The notes below the pieces were generated by a model. That model did not search any database, was not told the origin of the DNA, and saw nothing but the letters and a program-made list of their open reading frames with translations. The position numbers and the translations under genes are program-made. DNA of 64,000 nt from Nesterenkonia pannonica (GTDB lineage: Bacteria > Actinomycetota > Actinomycetes > Actinomycetales > Micrococcaceae). This document shows positions 11,464 to 23,144 of this stretch, in pieces. Location: the NCBI RefSeq assembly GCF_019575955.1, contig NZ_CP080575.1:2294001-2358000 (forward strand), given 5' to 3'. Every line of letters starts with the position of its first letter. Positions within the stretch are counted from its first letter, which is position 1.

Positions 11464-12743
11464 TCACCAGCGCTGATCGCCCTCGGGGCTGCGTGAGCGC
11501 AGGATAAGCAGGATCGGAACAGTGCAGAGGTACATAGCCGCAGCGACCGTCCAACTGAGTGTGAAATCGGTGCCCAGGTCTCGCAGCCACCCCACAGTCA
11601 GCGGGCCGAGCGCGAACCCGGCGTACATCCCCATCGACGTGACTCCAGAGGCTCGACCGACCCTGCCGGGCGGTGCGGCACGCATCACGGCCGCGTTGAT
11701 GATGACGTTCGCTCCCAGGGCGGTGGCTCCGTGGACGATCGCAGCTGCCCACACGAGCGCGGCGAAGCCGCCCAGCTGTGCCGCGAGCAGGAATCCCATA
11801 CTGACCAAGGACCCGCCGACGATCCCCAGCAGCAGGGACGAGGGCCGGTGCCCCGCACCGATCCTGCGGGCCCACCAGACGCGGGCGAACATCCCGATCG
11901 CACCGCTTACCGTGATGGTCAGCCCGCTTACCACCAGCGAGAACTCCAGCTGCTCCACGGCGAAGAGGGGAATGTAGACATTCAGCGCCTGCAGGCTGAA
12001 GGCGAAGAGGACAGAGAACAGGGTCAGCAGCGCGACCACTGAAGACTTCTCTGCCGCAGGAGCGGGGCCGTCCGAGGCCTGACTGACAGGCTCCCGGACT
12101 GATGGTGCCGATGTCTCCGAATCCACTTCGCGCGGGTGATAGTGCCGACGCAGCACCCAGAAGCCGTAGATGTTCAGCGTCACCACCAGCGCCACCCCAC
12201 CCAGAGCGGCTCCGGTCCACCCCAGCCAGACAGCCATCACGGGGAAGAAGGCACCGGCGGAGAGCTGCGCTATGGGCACGCCGGACTGCTTCATCCCTAT
12301 CCAGCTGGCCCGCTGCGCCGGAGGAACCGCTTCGAGCAGCATCCGGTTGGTGGTGGAATTGAAATTGCTTGGCTGGCCCCCGCCAACACCGCCACCACAC
12401 AGATCAGCAGGTAGCTGGTGGTCAGCGCGGCGACCAGCAGCGAAAGCGCCACCCCGCCGAAGTTGAGCAGCAGCTGCCACCTCAGTGAGACCACATCGGT
12501 CCAGCGGCCCAGCGGCCGCGCCGCCACGGCTGCCGACCCGAAGACGAGGGTCGCCACCAGACCCAGCTGACCGGCTGTGATCTCGAAGCGCTCGACCACT
12601 GCCGCCGAGGTGGAGGACAGCGTCAGCATGAAGAGCGGGCTTACTCCCATGAGACCCGCCAGCACACCCAGCAGATGCAATGAGGGTTTGACGTGGGACT
12701 GCTCACCGGGTGAGCCTATCCCCGTCACAGCCGAGGCGGGCAC
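11464..12743 (-). CDS. MFS transporter
   Basis: This is a 12-helix major facilitator of about 425 residues. The first half carries GRWTDVVSLRW, equivalent to the loop 2-3 motif; the central loop is acidic; the second half starts SSVVALLTLFSVLF. A GTG start at 12743 with an AGGAGG site five bases upstream is preferred over a longer upstream extension. A frameshift lies near 12375-12400. Three GCTTAC strings (11905, 11926, 12639) change Ala-Gly pairs in membrane helices to Val-Ser and fit the GCCGGC lesion. The substrate is unknown; a carboxylic acid is plausible beside acetoacetyl-CoA synthetase. Confidence 0.8.
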
Positions 12744-13008
12744 GGAACCTCCTGCACCCTCAGGCGTGTACGGCTGCGTCCCCGCCCACTGCCCGACCTC
12801 TTCCGCCGCGTGAAATGGATAGGGAGAACAGCGTCGCCATGTGCCACCGTTGGAGAAGGTGAAGACCCACGAGCCCACCACATGGATCGGGGCGTGCACA
12901 CAGTGCGGCAGAAACCGCCGCTTCAAGCCCGATGGGAGCAGTCAGTGACGTCTGAGAGGAACAGGTCAGCAGACGGGTTCTCGACCGCTTACTCCCCGAC
13001 CGCCTGTC

Positions 13009-14976
13009 ATGTGGGCGCCGACGGAGGAGTTTCGCACCAGCACCCGCATGTGGGACTTCATGCGATGGGTCGGCCGCACCCGAGGCGTCGCTCTCACCGA
13101 CTACCGGGACCTGTGGCGATGGTCTGTCACCGAGCTGTCAGATTTCTGGGCAGCCGTCGCTGAGTACTTCGAGCTGATAGGTGACGGCCTCCACGGACCG
13201 GCACTGGCAGAGGAGCGCATGCCAGGAGCCCTCTGGTACCCCGGGCGCGCCTGAACTACGCCGAAAACGTCCTGCGTCACGCCGCCGACCCGCCATGGCG
13301 GACACCACGGCAGTGCTCCGCATAGAGGAGGACAACGCCACGCAGACACTCACGTGGCGGGAACTGGAGGTGAAAGTTGCTTCCTTCGCCGCCCAGCTGC
13401 GCGAACAGGGCGTGCGCCCGGAGATCGAGTGGCCGCCGTGCTGCCCAACGTCCCGGAGGCCCTCATCGGGCTGCTGGCGACCGCTTCCATCGGGGCGATG
13501 TGGACCATCAGCTCACCAGACCTCTCCCCAGCCGCGACGCTGGACCGAGTCCGGCAGCTCGAGCCCACCGTCTTCATCGGAAGCGACGGCTACCGCTTCA
13601 ACGGCAAAGAGTTCGACCAGCTGGAACACATGGAAGACGTCCTCGCAGGGCTGCCCACCGTCGAGCACGTGATCATCGTTCGCACCCTTGATCCCAGTGC
13701 GAATCTGACAGCTTACCGCCTGGCGTTCGACGAGATGACGGCCCGTACCGTGGCGCCCTCCTACGAGCGGCTGCCCTTCGACCACCCCTGTGGGTGCTCT
13801 TCTCCTCTGGCACGACCGGCCAGCCCAAAGGCATCATCCACGGCCACGGGGGCATGCTCCTCGAGGCGTGCAAAGGTACGGGTCTGAACCAGAACATGGG
13901 CCCAGGCGACCTCTACTATGTGGCTGCCAACACCTCGTGGATGGTGTGGAACACCTTGGTCAACAACATGGCCTCCGGCGCGGCGGTGGTCACCTACGCC
14001 GGGTCTCCCACCTACGGCCGCAAGGACCGGCAGTTCGAGGTGCTGGCAGCAACCGGCGCCACAATGTTCGGCGTGGGCGCCGCCTACCTCACCCTCGTCG
14101 AGCAGACAGGGCTGGAACCAGGCAGGGACTGGGATCTGTCCCAGCTGACGTCGATACTCTCCACCGGCTCCCTCTCCCGAACTCCACCTGGGCATGGGTT
14201 CACCGCTCGGTCAAGGCCGATGTCCATCTGGGCTCAGACACCGGCGGAACTGATATCTGCAGCGGATTCATCGGCTCGAACCCGCTGGAACCGGTCCACC
14301 TCGGAGAGCTTCAGGGCCCCTTGCTCGGCGTGGCAGTGCAGGCCTGGGACGACGACGGCGGACGAGTCATCGGCGATGTGGGTGAGATGGTGATCACTCG
14401 CCCCATGCCGTCCATGCCGGTCCGGTTCTGGGACGACCCGGACGCTTCGAAGTACATGGCGGCCTATTTCGAAAAATACCACGGAGTGTGGTGCCAGGGC
14501 GACTGGATTTCGGAGAAGCCCGAGGGCACTTTCGTCGTTCACGGCCGCTCCGACGCGACCCTGAACCGTCAGGGGTCCGGCTGGGGTCCGCTGACATCTA
14601 CGGAGCGTTGGAAGGCATCGACGAGATTGAAGATGCACTGGTGGTGGGAGCGGAGCAGCCCGACGGTGGGTACTACATGCCGATGTTCGTGGTGCTCCGC
14701 GGGGAGGCGCAACTCACCGAGGACCTCATCGAGCGGATGAAGCGACAGATCAGGAGCCGCACGTCCGCGCGTCACGTTCCGGACGAGATCATCAGCGCTC
14801 CCGCGATTCCCAAGACCCACTCCAACAAGCGTGTGGAAGTCCCGATCAAGAAGCTGTTCGCGGGCACAGCGCCCGAGCGCGCCGTGAACCTGGCTTCGCT
14901 GGCGAATCCTGAGTCGATGCGGTGGTTCATCGACTCCGCTGAACAGTTCCATCGCTCCAGCAAGGTCCGCCCCTGA
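13009..14976 (+). CDS. Acetoacetate-CoA ligase (acetoacetyl-CoA synthetase)
   Basis: The enzyme activates acetoacetate (or a similar 3-oxoacid) to its CoA ester with ATP. The N-terminal ACAS_N region has TRMWDFMRWVGRTRG and ARLNYAENVL; the P-loop is LFSSGTTGQPKGIIH; GSDTGGTDICSGFIG and RSDATLNRQGVRLGSADIYG are specific to the acetoacetyl-CoA synthetase branch. The C-terminal catalytic lysine lies in KTHSNKRVEVPIKKL. Frameshifts occur near 13250, 13290, 13425, 13790, 14180 and 14570, all repaired by one or two bases, and a GCTTAC lesion sits at 13711. The true start may lie slightly upstream. It is divergent from the MFS gene. Confidence 0.88.
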
Positions 14977-15016
14977 CCCGGCTATGCGGTGCGGAACCCC
15001 GCCGTACGATGGTCTG

Positions 15017-15795
15017 ATGACTCTCCACCACGTCCGGCGAGGCGCCGGAAGCCCGTTGCTGCTGGTGCACGGCCTCGGCGCGGGCCTGCGCTCCTGGGAT
15101 CCCATCATCGACGAGCTGGCAGAGCACCGGGAAGTCATCGCCGTCGACCTGCCCGGCTTCGGTGAGACGCCGCCGTTGCCTGGCGAGGTGTCGATCGCCA
15201 CGCTCACCGATTCCGTCTCACAATTCATCAGCGAGCAGGGTCTGGACGGCGTTGCGACTGCCGGGCAGTCGATGGGTGGGCGAATCGTCCTTGAGCTCGC
15301 CAGACGCGGGGTCGGCGGTGACACCGTGGCGCTCGCCCCCGGAGGGTTCTGGAGCGATCGCGAGCTGGCGATCTTCGGCTATACGCTTCGGCCCTCCATC
15401 GCCCTGGTTCGCGCCCTGCGCGGTAGCCTGCCGGCACTGTTGGGGAACCGTGTCAGTCGGAGCGCGCTGCTCGCGCAGTTCTCTCCGCGCCCTTGGGCGC
15501 TGACTCAGCAGACTGTGCTGCCTGACCTGCTCGGACTGGCCGACAGCCCAGCGACGGATCCGGCGATAGACGCGCTCACGAAGGGGCCCAAGCAGCAGGG
15601 TGCACCACTGGGGACAGTTCCCGGTCGGGTCACCATCGGGTGGGGACGTCGGGACCTCGTCACCGTTCCGCGGCAGGCGCACCGGGCCGCAGAGGCGTTC
15701 CCGACGCGGCCCTGCACTGGTTCCCCGGTGCGGGCACTTCCCAGTGGGACGCACCGCATGAGGCCGTGAAGCTCATCCTCACGGGTACTCACTGA
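15017..15795 (+). CDS. Alpha/beta hydrolase
   Basis: This soluble alpha/beta hydrolase of about 259 residues shows LLLVHGLGAGLRSWD (oxyanion region), VDLPGFGETPP, the nucleophile elbow GQSMGG, and the C-terminal histidine region HWFPGAGHFPQWDAPHEA. The last part is reached after a frame change near 15705. The start MTLHHVRRG is chosen because the strand pattern begins there. The intact GCCGGC at 15430-15435 is one of few uncorrupted copies. The substrate is unknown; it follows acetoacetyl-CoA synthetase by about 40 bases and may share its transcript. Confidence 0.75.
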
Positions 15796-15838
15796 CAGGG
15801 GCTCGAATGCCCTCCGACAACCGCAAAGAAGGAGAATC

Positions 15839-16327
15839 ATGAAACCAGCATCTCGTCATGACCTGCCCAGCTCGTTGGAGATGGAGTACCTGACCTGCCT
15901 CGAAATCAACGTTGACCACCCCATTGAGGTCGGCAATACGCACGCGGGTCGGCGAAGAGTGGTTCCCATCCTCGGCGGCACGGCACAAGGACCAGCGCTG
16001 AACGGGACGGTTCTGCCTGCTTAAGCGCGGACTTTCAGGTCATTCGATCGCCGACGGTTTCAGACCTCGATGCCCGCTACATCATTGAGGCCGACAGCGG
16101 CGAGCGAATCTTCGTGTCCAACCTGGCGTATCGCACCGGTTCGGCTGAAGACATCGCAGCCTTGGCACAAGGCACTCCCGTGCCTCCGGAAAGAATCTAC
16201 TTCCGCTGCTCTCCCAGGTTCGAAGTCGCGGGCGAGGATCTCAAGTGGCTTGAGTCGACAGTAGTTGTGGGGGCTTGGCGTGCGAACACCGACCGCGGTC
16301 CTGATCAACCTCTGGTCGATTCTCTAG
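15839..16327 (+). CDS. DUF3237 family protein
   Basis: A small beta-barrel protein of about 162 residues. It reads LEMEYLTCLEINVDHP, NGTVLPAGADFQ, DARYIIEADSGERIFVSN and, after a frame change in a G run near 16270, VRTPTAVLINLWSIL. At 16019-16026 GCTTAAGC introduces a stop; GCCGGC restores VLPAGADFQ, the best-conserved part of the family. AAGGAG precedes the start. DUF3237 members are of unknown function and often sit in catabolic operons. Confidence 0.78.
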
Positions 16328-16543
16328 CACCGCATCTCGTGCCCACTAATTCACGAGCGAGGGCAGCCATAGAACGAGGTCTGGAAAAGCGAAGAATACG
16401 ACGATGAGCGCTATTTCTATAGCGACGAAGGGCCATACACCCTTAAACACTTCAGATGCCTTTATATCTGCGGCACCCGAGACTACAAAGCAGTTGATCC
16501 CTATTTGGCTGCAAAGAGTCAGGCCACCCTGCGTACAGCACCA

Positions 16544-16884
16544 TCACATATGGGAACGCAGAAGGATTATCAGTATCAGAACTCCCAGGCCAGACACTGC
16601 CGCAGACAGCAGCAGGAGGCTCGGAACGTTCTTCGGCAAATTGTTGTCACTCAGTCCGGGTCCGTAGTTCCGGTAGCGCCGCCTCTGACCGAGATAGAGC
16701 CCCACACTCGTCACCAGGGCCGCAGCTGAGACGGAAAGCACCTGTGCTCCGTATTCGGGAACCCAACGCGGCGCGAAACCTGCTAGGACGGCAAGCAGCA
16801 GTGCCGTTCTCCCCACGAAAGAATCGTGCGCTCGGGCTGCAGCCCCGGATCATGGTGCAGGGGCAGATGGCTGCTCGAAGGCAT
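16544..16884 (-). CDS. DUF202 small membrane protein
   Basis: A protein of about 113 residues starting MPSSSHLPLHHD, then PGLQPERTILSWGRTALLLAVLAGF, the DUF202 signature with its Arg-Thr motif before the first helix. Two further helices follow, separated by a YLGQRRRYRNYG basic loop. It directly follows another DUF202 gene, a common YidH/YidG-like pairing. The function is unknown. Confidence 0.72.
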
Positions 16885-16888
16885 GGCA

Positions 16889-17222
16889 TCAGGCTCCCAA
16901 AACTGCCATCAGAGGCCCTCCTGAGCTTAAGCAGCGATGACCACAGCGACAACTGGCCCAATGAGGGGCAGAGGAAGTGATCTTTTGAGCAGCAGATCAC
17001 CACTCGCACCGTTGGGTCGAATACACCGTGCTCAAACGCCTCCAGACCAATGGCAGCTGCCACGAGCGCGAGTGACGTGCGGATCCAGGCGAGGAAGGTT
17101 CACTCGTTCGCCAGCGTGAACCGTGGAGCAGGATCGTCTCCACCGCCTAGCAGGCGGGTCTGCCAATCATTCGACAATGGTTGGCTCACGAGGGCCACCG
17201 GTGCGGCTGTACTCGATTGCAT
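16889..17222 (-). CDS. DUF202 (YidH-like) small membrane protein, with in-frame TGA
   Basis: The N-terminal stretch ends PRFTLANE, then TFLAWIRTSLALVAAAIGLEAF, the YidH motif, where NERTFLAWIRT is expected. The codon between Glu and Thr reads TGA near 17110 instead of an Arg codon. A frame change near 17010 leads into LPLPLIGPVVAVVIAAGSGGPLM, where GCTTAAGC (16925-16932) again stands for GCCGGC. The gene ends just before the second DUF202 start. The TGA may be another base error, or a real null mutation; this cannot be decided here. Confidence 0.62.
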
Positions 17223-17403
17223 ACTGGCGTGAGCCTACGAGGATGCGAACTGTCGAACATCAGGGCTGGGGCAAACATGCTCTTCCTCGAATCTGCGGCG
17301 CAGGGAAACTCACAGGACGCTTCGCCTGCGTGCCGCCCACATCGCACTCCTCGACGGCAAAATACCCCAGACAGTCAGCGCAGCGTGTGAGGCGGCTTGC
17401 ACC

Positions 17404-17419
17404 AACACTGAACGGTGTT
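17404..17419. promoter_or_regulatory. Inverted repeat upstream of the ABC/glycosidase operon
   Basis: AACACTGAACGGTGTT has 5-base arms AACAC/GTGTT around a 6-base spacer. It resembles the half sites of the longer repeat at 25747-25769 in the same locus (AATACTGAA / TTCGGTATT), so both may bind one regulator, possibly the TetR protein at 27482. Confidence 0.4.
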
Positions 17420-17437
17420 TAGCATTTAAGTCAAGGT

Positions 17438-17453
17438 TGTGTTTAGGATCACA
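17438..17453. promoter_or_regulatory. Crp/GlxR-like operator (one mismatch)
   Basis: TGTGTTTAGGATCACA differs from TGTGA-N6-TCACA at one position. It lies about 100 bases before the first permease start, a fitting distance for an activator site. Confidence 0.5.
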
Positions 17454-17549
17454 CTTGCCGCATATCTCGCTGCGGCTGCTCTTCGCCCAGAGGACAGGAT
17501 TTTCTATGGACATCTTCCGCACCCCATCGCCGCATTACGAGGAGATGTA

Positions 17550-18487
17550 ATGCTGCTGTTCTTCGCCAAACGCCTAGGGGCGGCTCTCACTCTGCTCGTC
17601 GCTGTGTCATTCGTCATCTATATGCTCCTCTATCCAGCTGCGGGGAACATCGCGGCCAATGTCCTGGGGGAGAACGCCACTCAGGAGCAGGTGAGCCTTC
17701 TCAATGAGCAGCTGGGACTCGACCGGCCTCTTCCGGTCCAATACGGAGACTGGCTCCTCGGGGCCGCGACGGGCGACCTGGGCGTCTCGTACTTCACGAG
17801 CCAACCCGTCGCAGACATGCTGGCGGTCAGACTGCCCGTCACCCTCTCGGTGGTCGCCCTCGTGATGGTCCTGACAGCCCTCTTCGCGTTTGCGATCGGC
17901 ACCTACGCCGGAATTCGACGAGGCCGTCTGGATCGGTTTCTGCAGCTCATATCGACCCTCGGAGATGCACTGCCGAACTTCATCATCGCCATCTTCCTCG
18001 TGACCTTCTTCGCACTGCAGCTGGGATGGTTCCCAGCCACCGGGTACACAGCTCTGAGAGACTCCCCGGCAGATTGGGCCCTTTCACTCACTCTGCCCGT
18101 GGCTGCGCTGACCATCAGCGGCGTCGCGGCGGTGGTGCAGCAAGTGCGGTCCGCGACGATAGGGGTGCTTCAGAACGACTATATTCGCACCCTCCGCAGT
18201 CGGGGACTGTCGGAGCGCCGCATCATCTTCACGTCAGTTCTCAAGAACAGCTCAACGAACGGACTGACAGCACTCGGAGTGCAGATCGTCGGCATCCTGG
18301 GCGGCGCCGTCGTCATCGAACAGGTCTTCGCACTGCCCGGACTGGGCTCCTCGCCATCGAGTCCGCTCGGCGTACGGACCTGCCCGTGGTCATCGGGACC
18401 GTCATGGCCTTTGTCCTGATCGTGGTCGCAGTGAACCTGCTCGTCGACCTCGCTGTCGCCTGGCTCAACCCGAAGGTGCGTCTGTAA
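17550..18487 (+). CDS. ABC transporter permease, DppB/OppB type
   Basis: The inner-membrane permease starts MLLFFAKRLGAALTLLVAVSF, the typical N-terminal helix of this family, after a GGAGATG ribosome site. It has the LGLDRPLPVQYGDWL periplasmic segment and the cytoplasmic EAA-like loop NDYIRTLRSRGLSERRI. A frame change near 18350 leads to DLPVVIGTVMAFVLIVVAVNLLVDLAVAWLNPKVRL, the usual C-terminus. The stop overlaps the next start. With the following fusion protein it would form the channel of an oligopeptide- or oligosaccharide-type importer. Confidence 0.87.
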
Positions 18488-20320
18488 TGACATCACAATC
18501 CATGAACGCCGATCCCACGCCCATGACTCCTCCCTCCAGCAGCAGGCAGCGTCAGCGCGCAGCCTTGAGACGATTCCTGCAGAATCCCTCGGCGTCGCCT
18601 CTGCCCTGTGTCTGGGAATCATCATCGTCCTCGCGCTGGTCGTCCCGCTGCTCGGCCTGCCCGATCCAGGAGCGACGAACCTGCGGAATGCTACTGAGCC
18701 CCCAGCGGTGACCACTGGCTGGGCACCAATACGTCAGGCCAAGACATACTGTCCCGCCTGATGTGGGGCAGCCGCGTCAACCTCGTCGGAGCTGCCATCG
18801 CCGTGAGCATCGCCTTCGTCATCGGAGTGACCGCCGCGCTGCTCGCGGGCTACTACCGCGGATGGCTCGACTCGATCGCGAGCTGGTTGAACAACCTCAA
18901 CATGGCCCTCCCGGGCATCGTCGTCCTCTTGGCGGTGAGCTCCGTGATCGGCCCCTCAGTATGGACCGCCATGGCGATATTCGGCGTCATCCTCTCACCC
19001 GGTTTCTTCAGAATCGTTCGCGGGGCTGTGATGGCCGTGCGCGACGAGCTCTACATCGACGCGGCGCGCGTCTCCGGGCTCAGCGACGCGCGCATCATCT
19101 CGCGTCACATCCTCACAGTGGTCAGGGCGCCGGTGCTGATCCAGTGCGCTCGTCTGGGGTCGATCGCCATTGGGGTGCAAGCAGGGCTGGAGTTCCTCGG
19201 AATCTCAGATTCGCGACAACCCTCCTGGGGCCAAATGCTCAACGAAGGCTTCCGGCGCATCGATGCGGACCCGCTGCTGGTTCTGTGGCCCTCCATCGTC
19301 ATCGGCCTGGTCTCCGTCTCACTGGTCCTATTGGGCAACGCCCTGCGCGACGCCCTCGAAGACAGAGATTCGGTCGCCTCACCTCATGTGCGGGCAGAGC
19401 AGGCCGCTGGTGCGACGACGGAATACTCCGCCTCTGCAGCATATCGGGAGGAGGTCCCCGCTCCTGACCATGAGGCGCTTCTGAGCGTGCGAGATCTTCG
19501 CGTCTCGTACAGCCAGGAAGTGGTGCGCGGCGTGAGCTTCGATCTGCACCAGGGAGAGGTGCTGGGCCTAGTCGGCGAATCGGGCTCAGGAAAGAGCCAA
19601 TCAGCTTTCGCCGTGTTGGGACTGCTCCTGAAGGCGGACGTGTATCAGGGGATCAGTGCATTTCTCAGGCACCGACCTTGTTGCTCTGCGAAAGAAGCAG
19701 CATGCGGCTCTGCGCGGTAGCGACATCGCATACATTCCCCAAGAGCCCATGAGCAATCTTGATCCTTCCTTCAAGATCGGCCATCAGCTGACGGTTCCAC
19801 TCAGGCAGAAGACGCGCATGTCCGCATCACACGCAAGGACGAAGATCCTCGCTCTCCTGGCACGGGTAGGAATTCCTGATCCAGAACGAACATTCAACGC
19901 CTATCCTCACGAAATCTCGGGAGGCATGGCACAGCGAGTCCTCATCGCAGGAGCAGTCTCATGCGAACCTCGGCTGCTCATCGCCGACGAGCCGACAACA
20001 GCCCTCGATGTCACCGTTCAGGCCGAAGTTCTTGAACTGCTGAGAGAGCTGCAGGGCGAGCTCGGGATGTCCATGCTGCTGGTCACCCACAACTTCGGCG
20101 TGGTCGCCGACATATGTGACCGAGTCGCGGTGATGCAGGAGGGGCGGCTCGTCGAGGCTTAAGCACCGTCGAGAGGACATTCGAAGATGCCCAGCATCCT
20201 TACACTCAGCGGCTCTTGGACGCCATCCTCGAGGACGTCGAACCCCGTCCGTACCCGTTCGAAGACGCGAGTGAATCCTTCGATTCCGCACCAAGCGACC
20301 CGACAGAAACGAACAAGTGA
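18487..20320 (+). CDS. ABC transporter permease-ATPase fusion (DppC-DppD)
   Basis: One protein of about 610 residues joins a DppC-type permease to a DppD-type ATPase. The permease part has [20 protein letters not shown] and the EAA loop [14 protein letters not shown]. After [12 protein letters not shown] a linker of about 40 residues leads without a stop into [21 protein letters not shown], Walker [10 protein letters not shown]-loop [12 protein letters not shown], signature ISGGMAQRV and Walker [13 protein letters not shown]. Frame changes lie near 18590, 18705 and 19640. At 20157-20164 GCTTAAGC replaces GCCGGC; restoration gives [23 protein letters not shown]. Such fusions are known in actinobacteria; the junction itself contains no frameshift. 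Confidence 0.85.
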
Positions 20321-21160
20321 TGACTAATCCGCTGCTTGACATCAAAAATATCGGGGTTGAATTCTCCGTTCGCGGACCAAGGAAGACATTCAAGGCACTG
20401 GAAGGCGTCTCCTTGAGGATTCGACCTTCCGAGACCCTGGGGCTTGTCGGTGAATCCGGTTCGGGTAAATCTACGATCGGCCGTGCGGTTCTGGGCCTCG
20501 TGCCAGTCTCAGAGGGCACCATCACGTTCGAGGGGAAGGACATCACCCGAATACGTCGAGCCGAACGGCGCGCCCTGAGCAGGGACATCCAAGTGGTCTT
20601 CCAAGATCCCTACACGTCACTCAACCCCTCCATGACGATCGAGGACATCCTTGCTGAACCGCTGATAGCGGCTGGGTCCGACAGGCGACCCGCCCTGAAC
20701 CGAATCACGGAGCTTCTGGACCGTGTTCAGCTGCCCGCAGACGCGCGCCACCGACTCCCCGAGAGTTCTCCGGGGGCAGAGGCAGCGTATCGCCATCGCC
20801 CGGGCACTGGCGCTCAAGCCAAAACTGATCGTGTGCGACGAACCGGTCTCCGCTCTGGATCTCACGACCCAAGCTCGAGTCTTGGAGCTTTTCACCGAAA
20901 TCCAGGAGGACACGGGCGTCTCCTATCTGTTCATCACTCACGACCTGGGAGTTGTGCGGGCCATCAGCCACAACGTGTCGGTGCTCCACAGACGTCGCGT
21001 GGTCGAAACGGGCCGTGCTTCACAGGTCACGGAAGCCCCACAGCACCCCTACACGCAGAAGCTCTTCATGTCTGCGCCCGTACCGGACCCGAACAGGCAG
21101 CGCGAACGGCGCGCAGCTCGTATTGCACACACACGACAGGAGATCACCGATGAGGCCTAG
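20320..21160 (+). CDS. ABC transporter ATP-binding protein, DppF type
   Basis: This is the second ATPase of the importer, about 280 residues. It has Walker [11 protein letters not shown]-loop VVFQDPYTSLNPSM, signature FSGGQRQRIAIARAL (reached after a frame change near 20765), Walker B LIVCDEPVSALD, the switch region ITHDLGVV and the oligopeptide-type C-terminus APQHPYTQKLF. Its start overlaps the stop of the fusion gene (TGATG). The end overlaps the beginning of the GH3 gene, so transport and hydrolysis are translationally linked. Confidence 0.88.
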
Positions 21161-23030
21161 TCACTGCACCTCAGGCGAGACGGCTCACGAGTTCAGCCCC
21201 GAGGCGTCAATGGCAATGGCCGAATCGACCCTTTCGAAGACTCGCGCCTCAGCACAGAAGAGCGAGTCAAGGACCTCGTCGGCAGACTGTCGCTGCGCGA
21301 GAAGGCGGGACTGATGTTTCAAACCTCCGCCTCAGTGCTTACCAGCGGAGACCCCCACGACGAGGTCCCTCGCATCGGCGCGAGCAAGATCGTGGACCTT
21401 GTGGGGCAGAAGGCCATCAACCACATCAATCTGCACTCCATACCGGACCCAGAGACGATGGCACGCTGGGCCAACGCCATGCAGGCAGAAGCCAAGAAGG
21501 CCAGCCCTCACGGAATCCCTCTCAGCTTCTCGACCGATCCGCGACACTCGTTCTCGGAGAATTTCGGGGCCTCATTCATCGCTGAGCATTTCTCAGCGTG
21601 GCCTGAACCGCTCGGGCTGGCTGCGCTGAACGACGAAGCGGCCGTCTATGAGCATGCCAAGATTGCTGGGGCCGAATATCGTGCGGTGGGAATCCGCGCG
21701 GCTCTGCACCCGACCCTCGACCTGGCCACGGAGCCGCGCTGGTCCAGGCAGTATACGACGTTCGGACAGGACGCCTCCACCGTCGGCCGCTTGGCGAAGG
21801 CATACCTGGACGGCCTGGAGGGACCAGCTCTAGGGGCAGATTCGATCGCGTGCATGGCAAAGCACTTTCCCGGCGGGGGTCCGCAGCAGGACGGTGAGGA
21901 TCCCCACTTTCCATACGGCAGAGAGCAGGTCTATCCAGCCGGGCAGTTCGAGTACCACCTCGAGCCTTTTCGTGAGGTGATCGCGCGCGGCGTCTCAGCG
22001 ATCATGCCCTATTACGGCATGCCCGTGGGACTGCGTCATCGCGGACGGGAGATCGAACAGGTGGGGTTCGGCTACAACAAGCAGATCATCACGGGACTGC
22101 TCCGCGACGAGCTCGGCTATGACGGCGTGGTCTGCACGGACTGGGGCCTGGTCACCGAGTCTGTCCTGGGCGGAAAGGTGCTGCCCCCGAGGGCATGGGG
22201 CGTTGAGCATCTCTCACCTGAGGAGCGAGTGCTGAAGATCATCGACGCGGGCTGTGACCAATTGGGCGGTGAGGAACGCCCAGAGCTCGTTGTTGATCTC
22301 GTGGAGCGGGGCTAATCACCGAGGCTCGCATCAACGAGTCGGTGGCACGCCTCCTCAGAATCAAGTTCGATCTTGGCCTTTTCGACAATCCATTCGTCGA
22401 TGCGGACGCGGCCGTCGAGAGCACGAAGACGCCCGAGTACGTCCGCGCGGGATTCAGAGCACAGGCCCAATCGGCCACCGTGCTGAAGAACGAACCGACG
22501 GCTCTCCCCTGCGACCGGGGATGCGGATCTGCAGCACCAATATCGAAGACGCCGTACTGAGGGAGGCCGGGCTGCAGCCAGTCAAGGAGCCGAAGGATGC
22601 CGATGCCGCTCTGATACGCGTCGATGCGCCGTATGAGCACCGTGACACGTACATGCTGGAGAACGCGTTCCGGGCAGGGTCGCTGGACTTCGATGAAGCG
22701 TTCATCTTTTCCGTGAGAAGCCTCTCGGAGTCCGTGCCGGTCATTCTGATCGTCCACCTGGATCGCCCTGCCGTCCTGACCGCGCTGGAGCCACATGTCT
22801 CTGCATTGGTGGGGGTCTACGGCACGTCGGACGAAGCCTTGATGAAAGCGCTGACGAACGAGATTCCGCCTCAAGGTAGGCTTCCATTCACCATCCCTCG
22901 GAGCTCGGAATCGATCAGAGACTCGGCACCGGACGCGGGCGGAGATTTCCACAGCCTCTACCCGCTGGGGCACGGACTCAGGCTGGAGAGCTCCGCTTAC
23001 TGGGACGCAGAAGTCCGCCACCAGGCCTAG
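21150..23030 (+). CDS. Glycoside hydrolase family 3 (beta-glycosidase type)
   Basis: GH3 enzymes release terminal beta-linked sugars. The (alpha/beta)8 domain shows VGRLSLREKAGLMFQT, MAKHFPGGGPQQDGEDPH (the KHF motif) and the nucleophile region GYDGVVCTDWGLV, with Asp as nucleophile. The second domain ends GRLPFTIPRS and FHSLYPLGHGL. No signal peptide is visible, so it probably acts inside the cell on imported oligosaccharides. Frame changes lie near 21240, 22310 and 22495; GCTTAC lesions at 21337 and 22995. The ATG at 21150 overlaps the ATPase gene. The next gene encodes a sulfatase, suggesting a sulfated glycoside substrate. Confidence 0.84.
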
Positions 23031-23144
23031 CTCCAGGCCCGCCCGCCAGCTCTCCAATAATGTTCGTTACTGCTCCACCTGACCACCCCACTTTCCGCAC
23101 ACATCACATGACGAAGTTCCCAGAGAACGCCCATCGGAGGCTCT

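Larger units (their letters stand above)
17223..17549. other. Regulatory gap upstream of the ABC/glycosidase operon
   Basis: This 327-base region separates the minus-strand DUF202 genes from the plus-strand transporter operon. It contains an AACAC/GTGTT inverted repeat (17404-17419) and a Crp-like site (17438-17453). A reading frame opening at 17439 exists, but the better start of the permease is the ATG at 17550. Confidence 0.6.
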
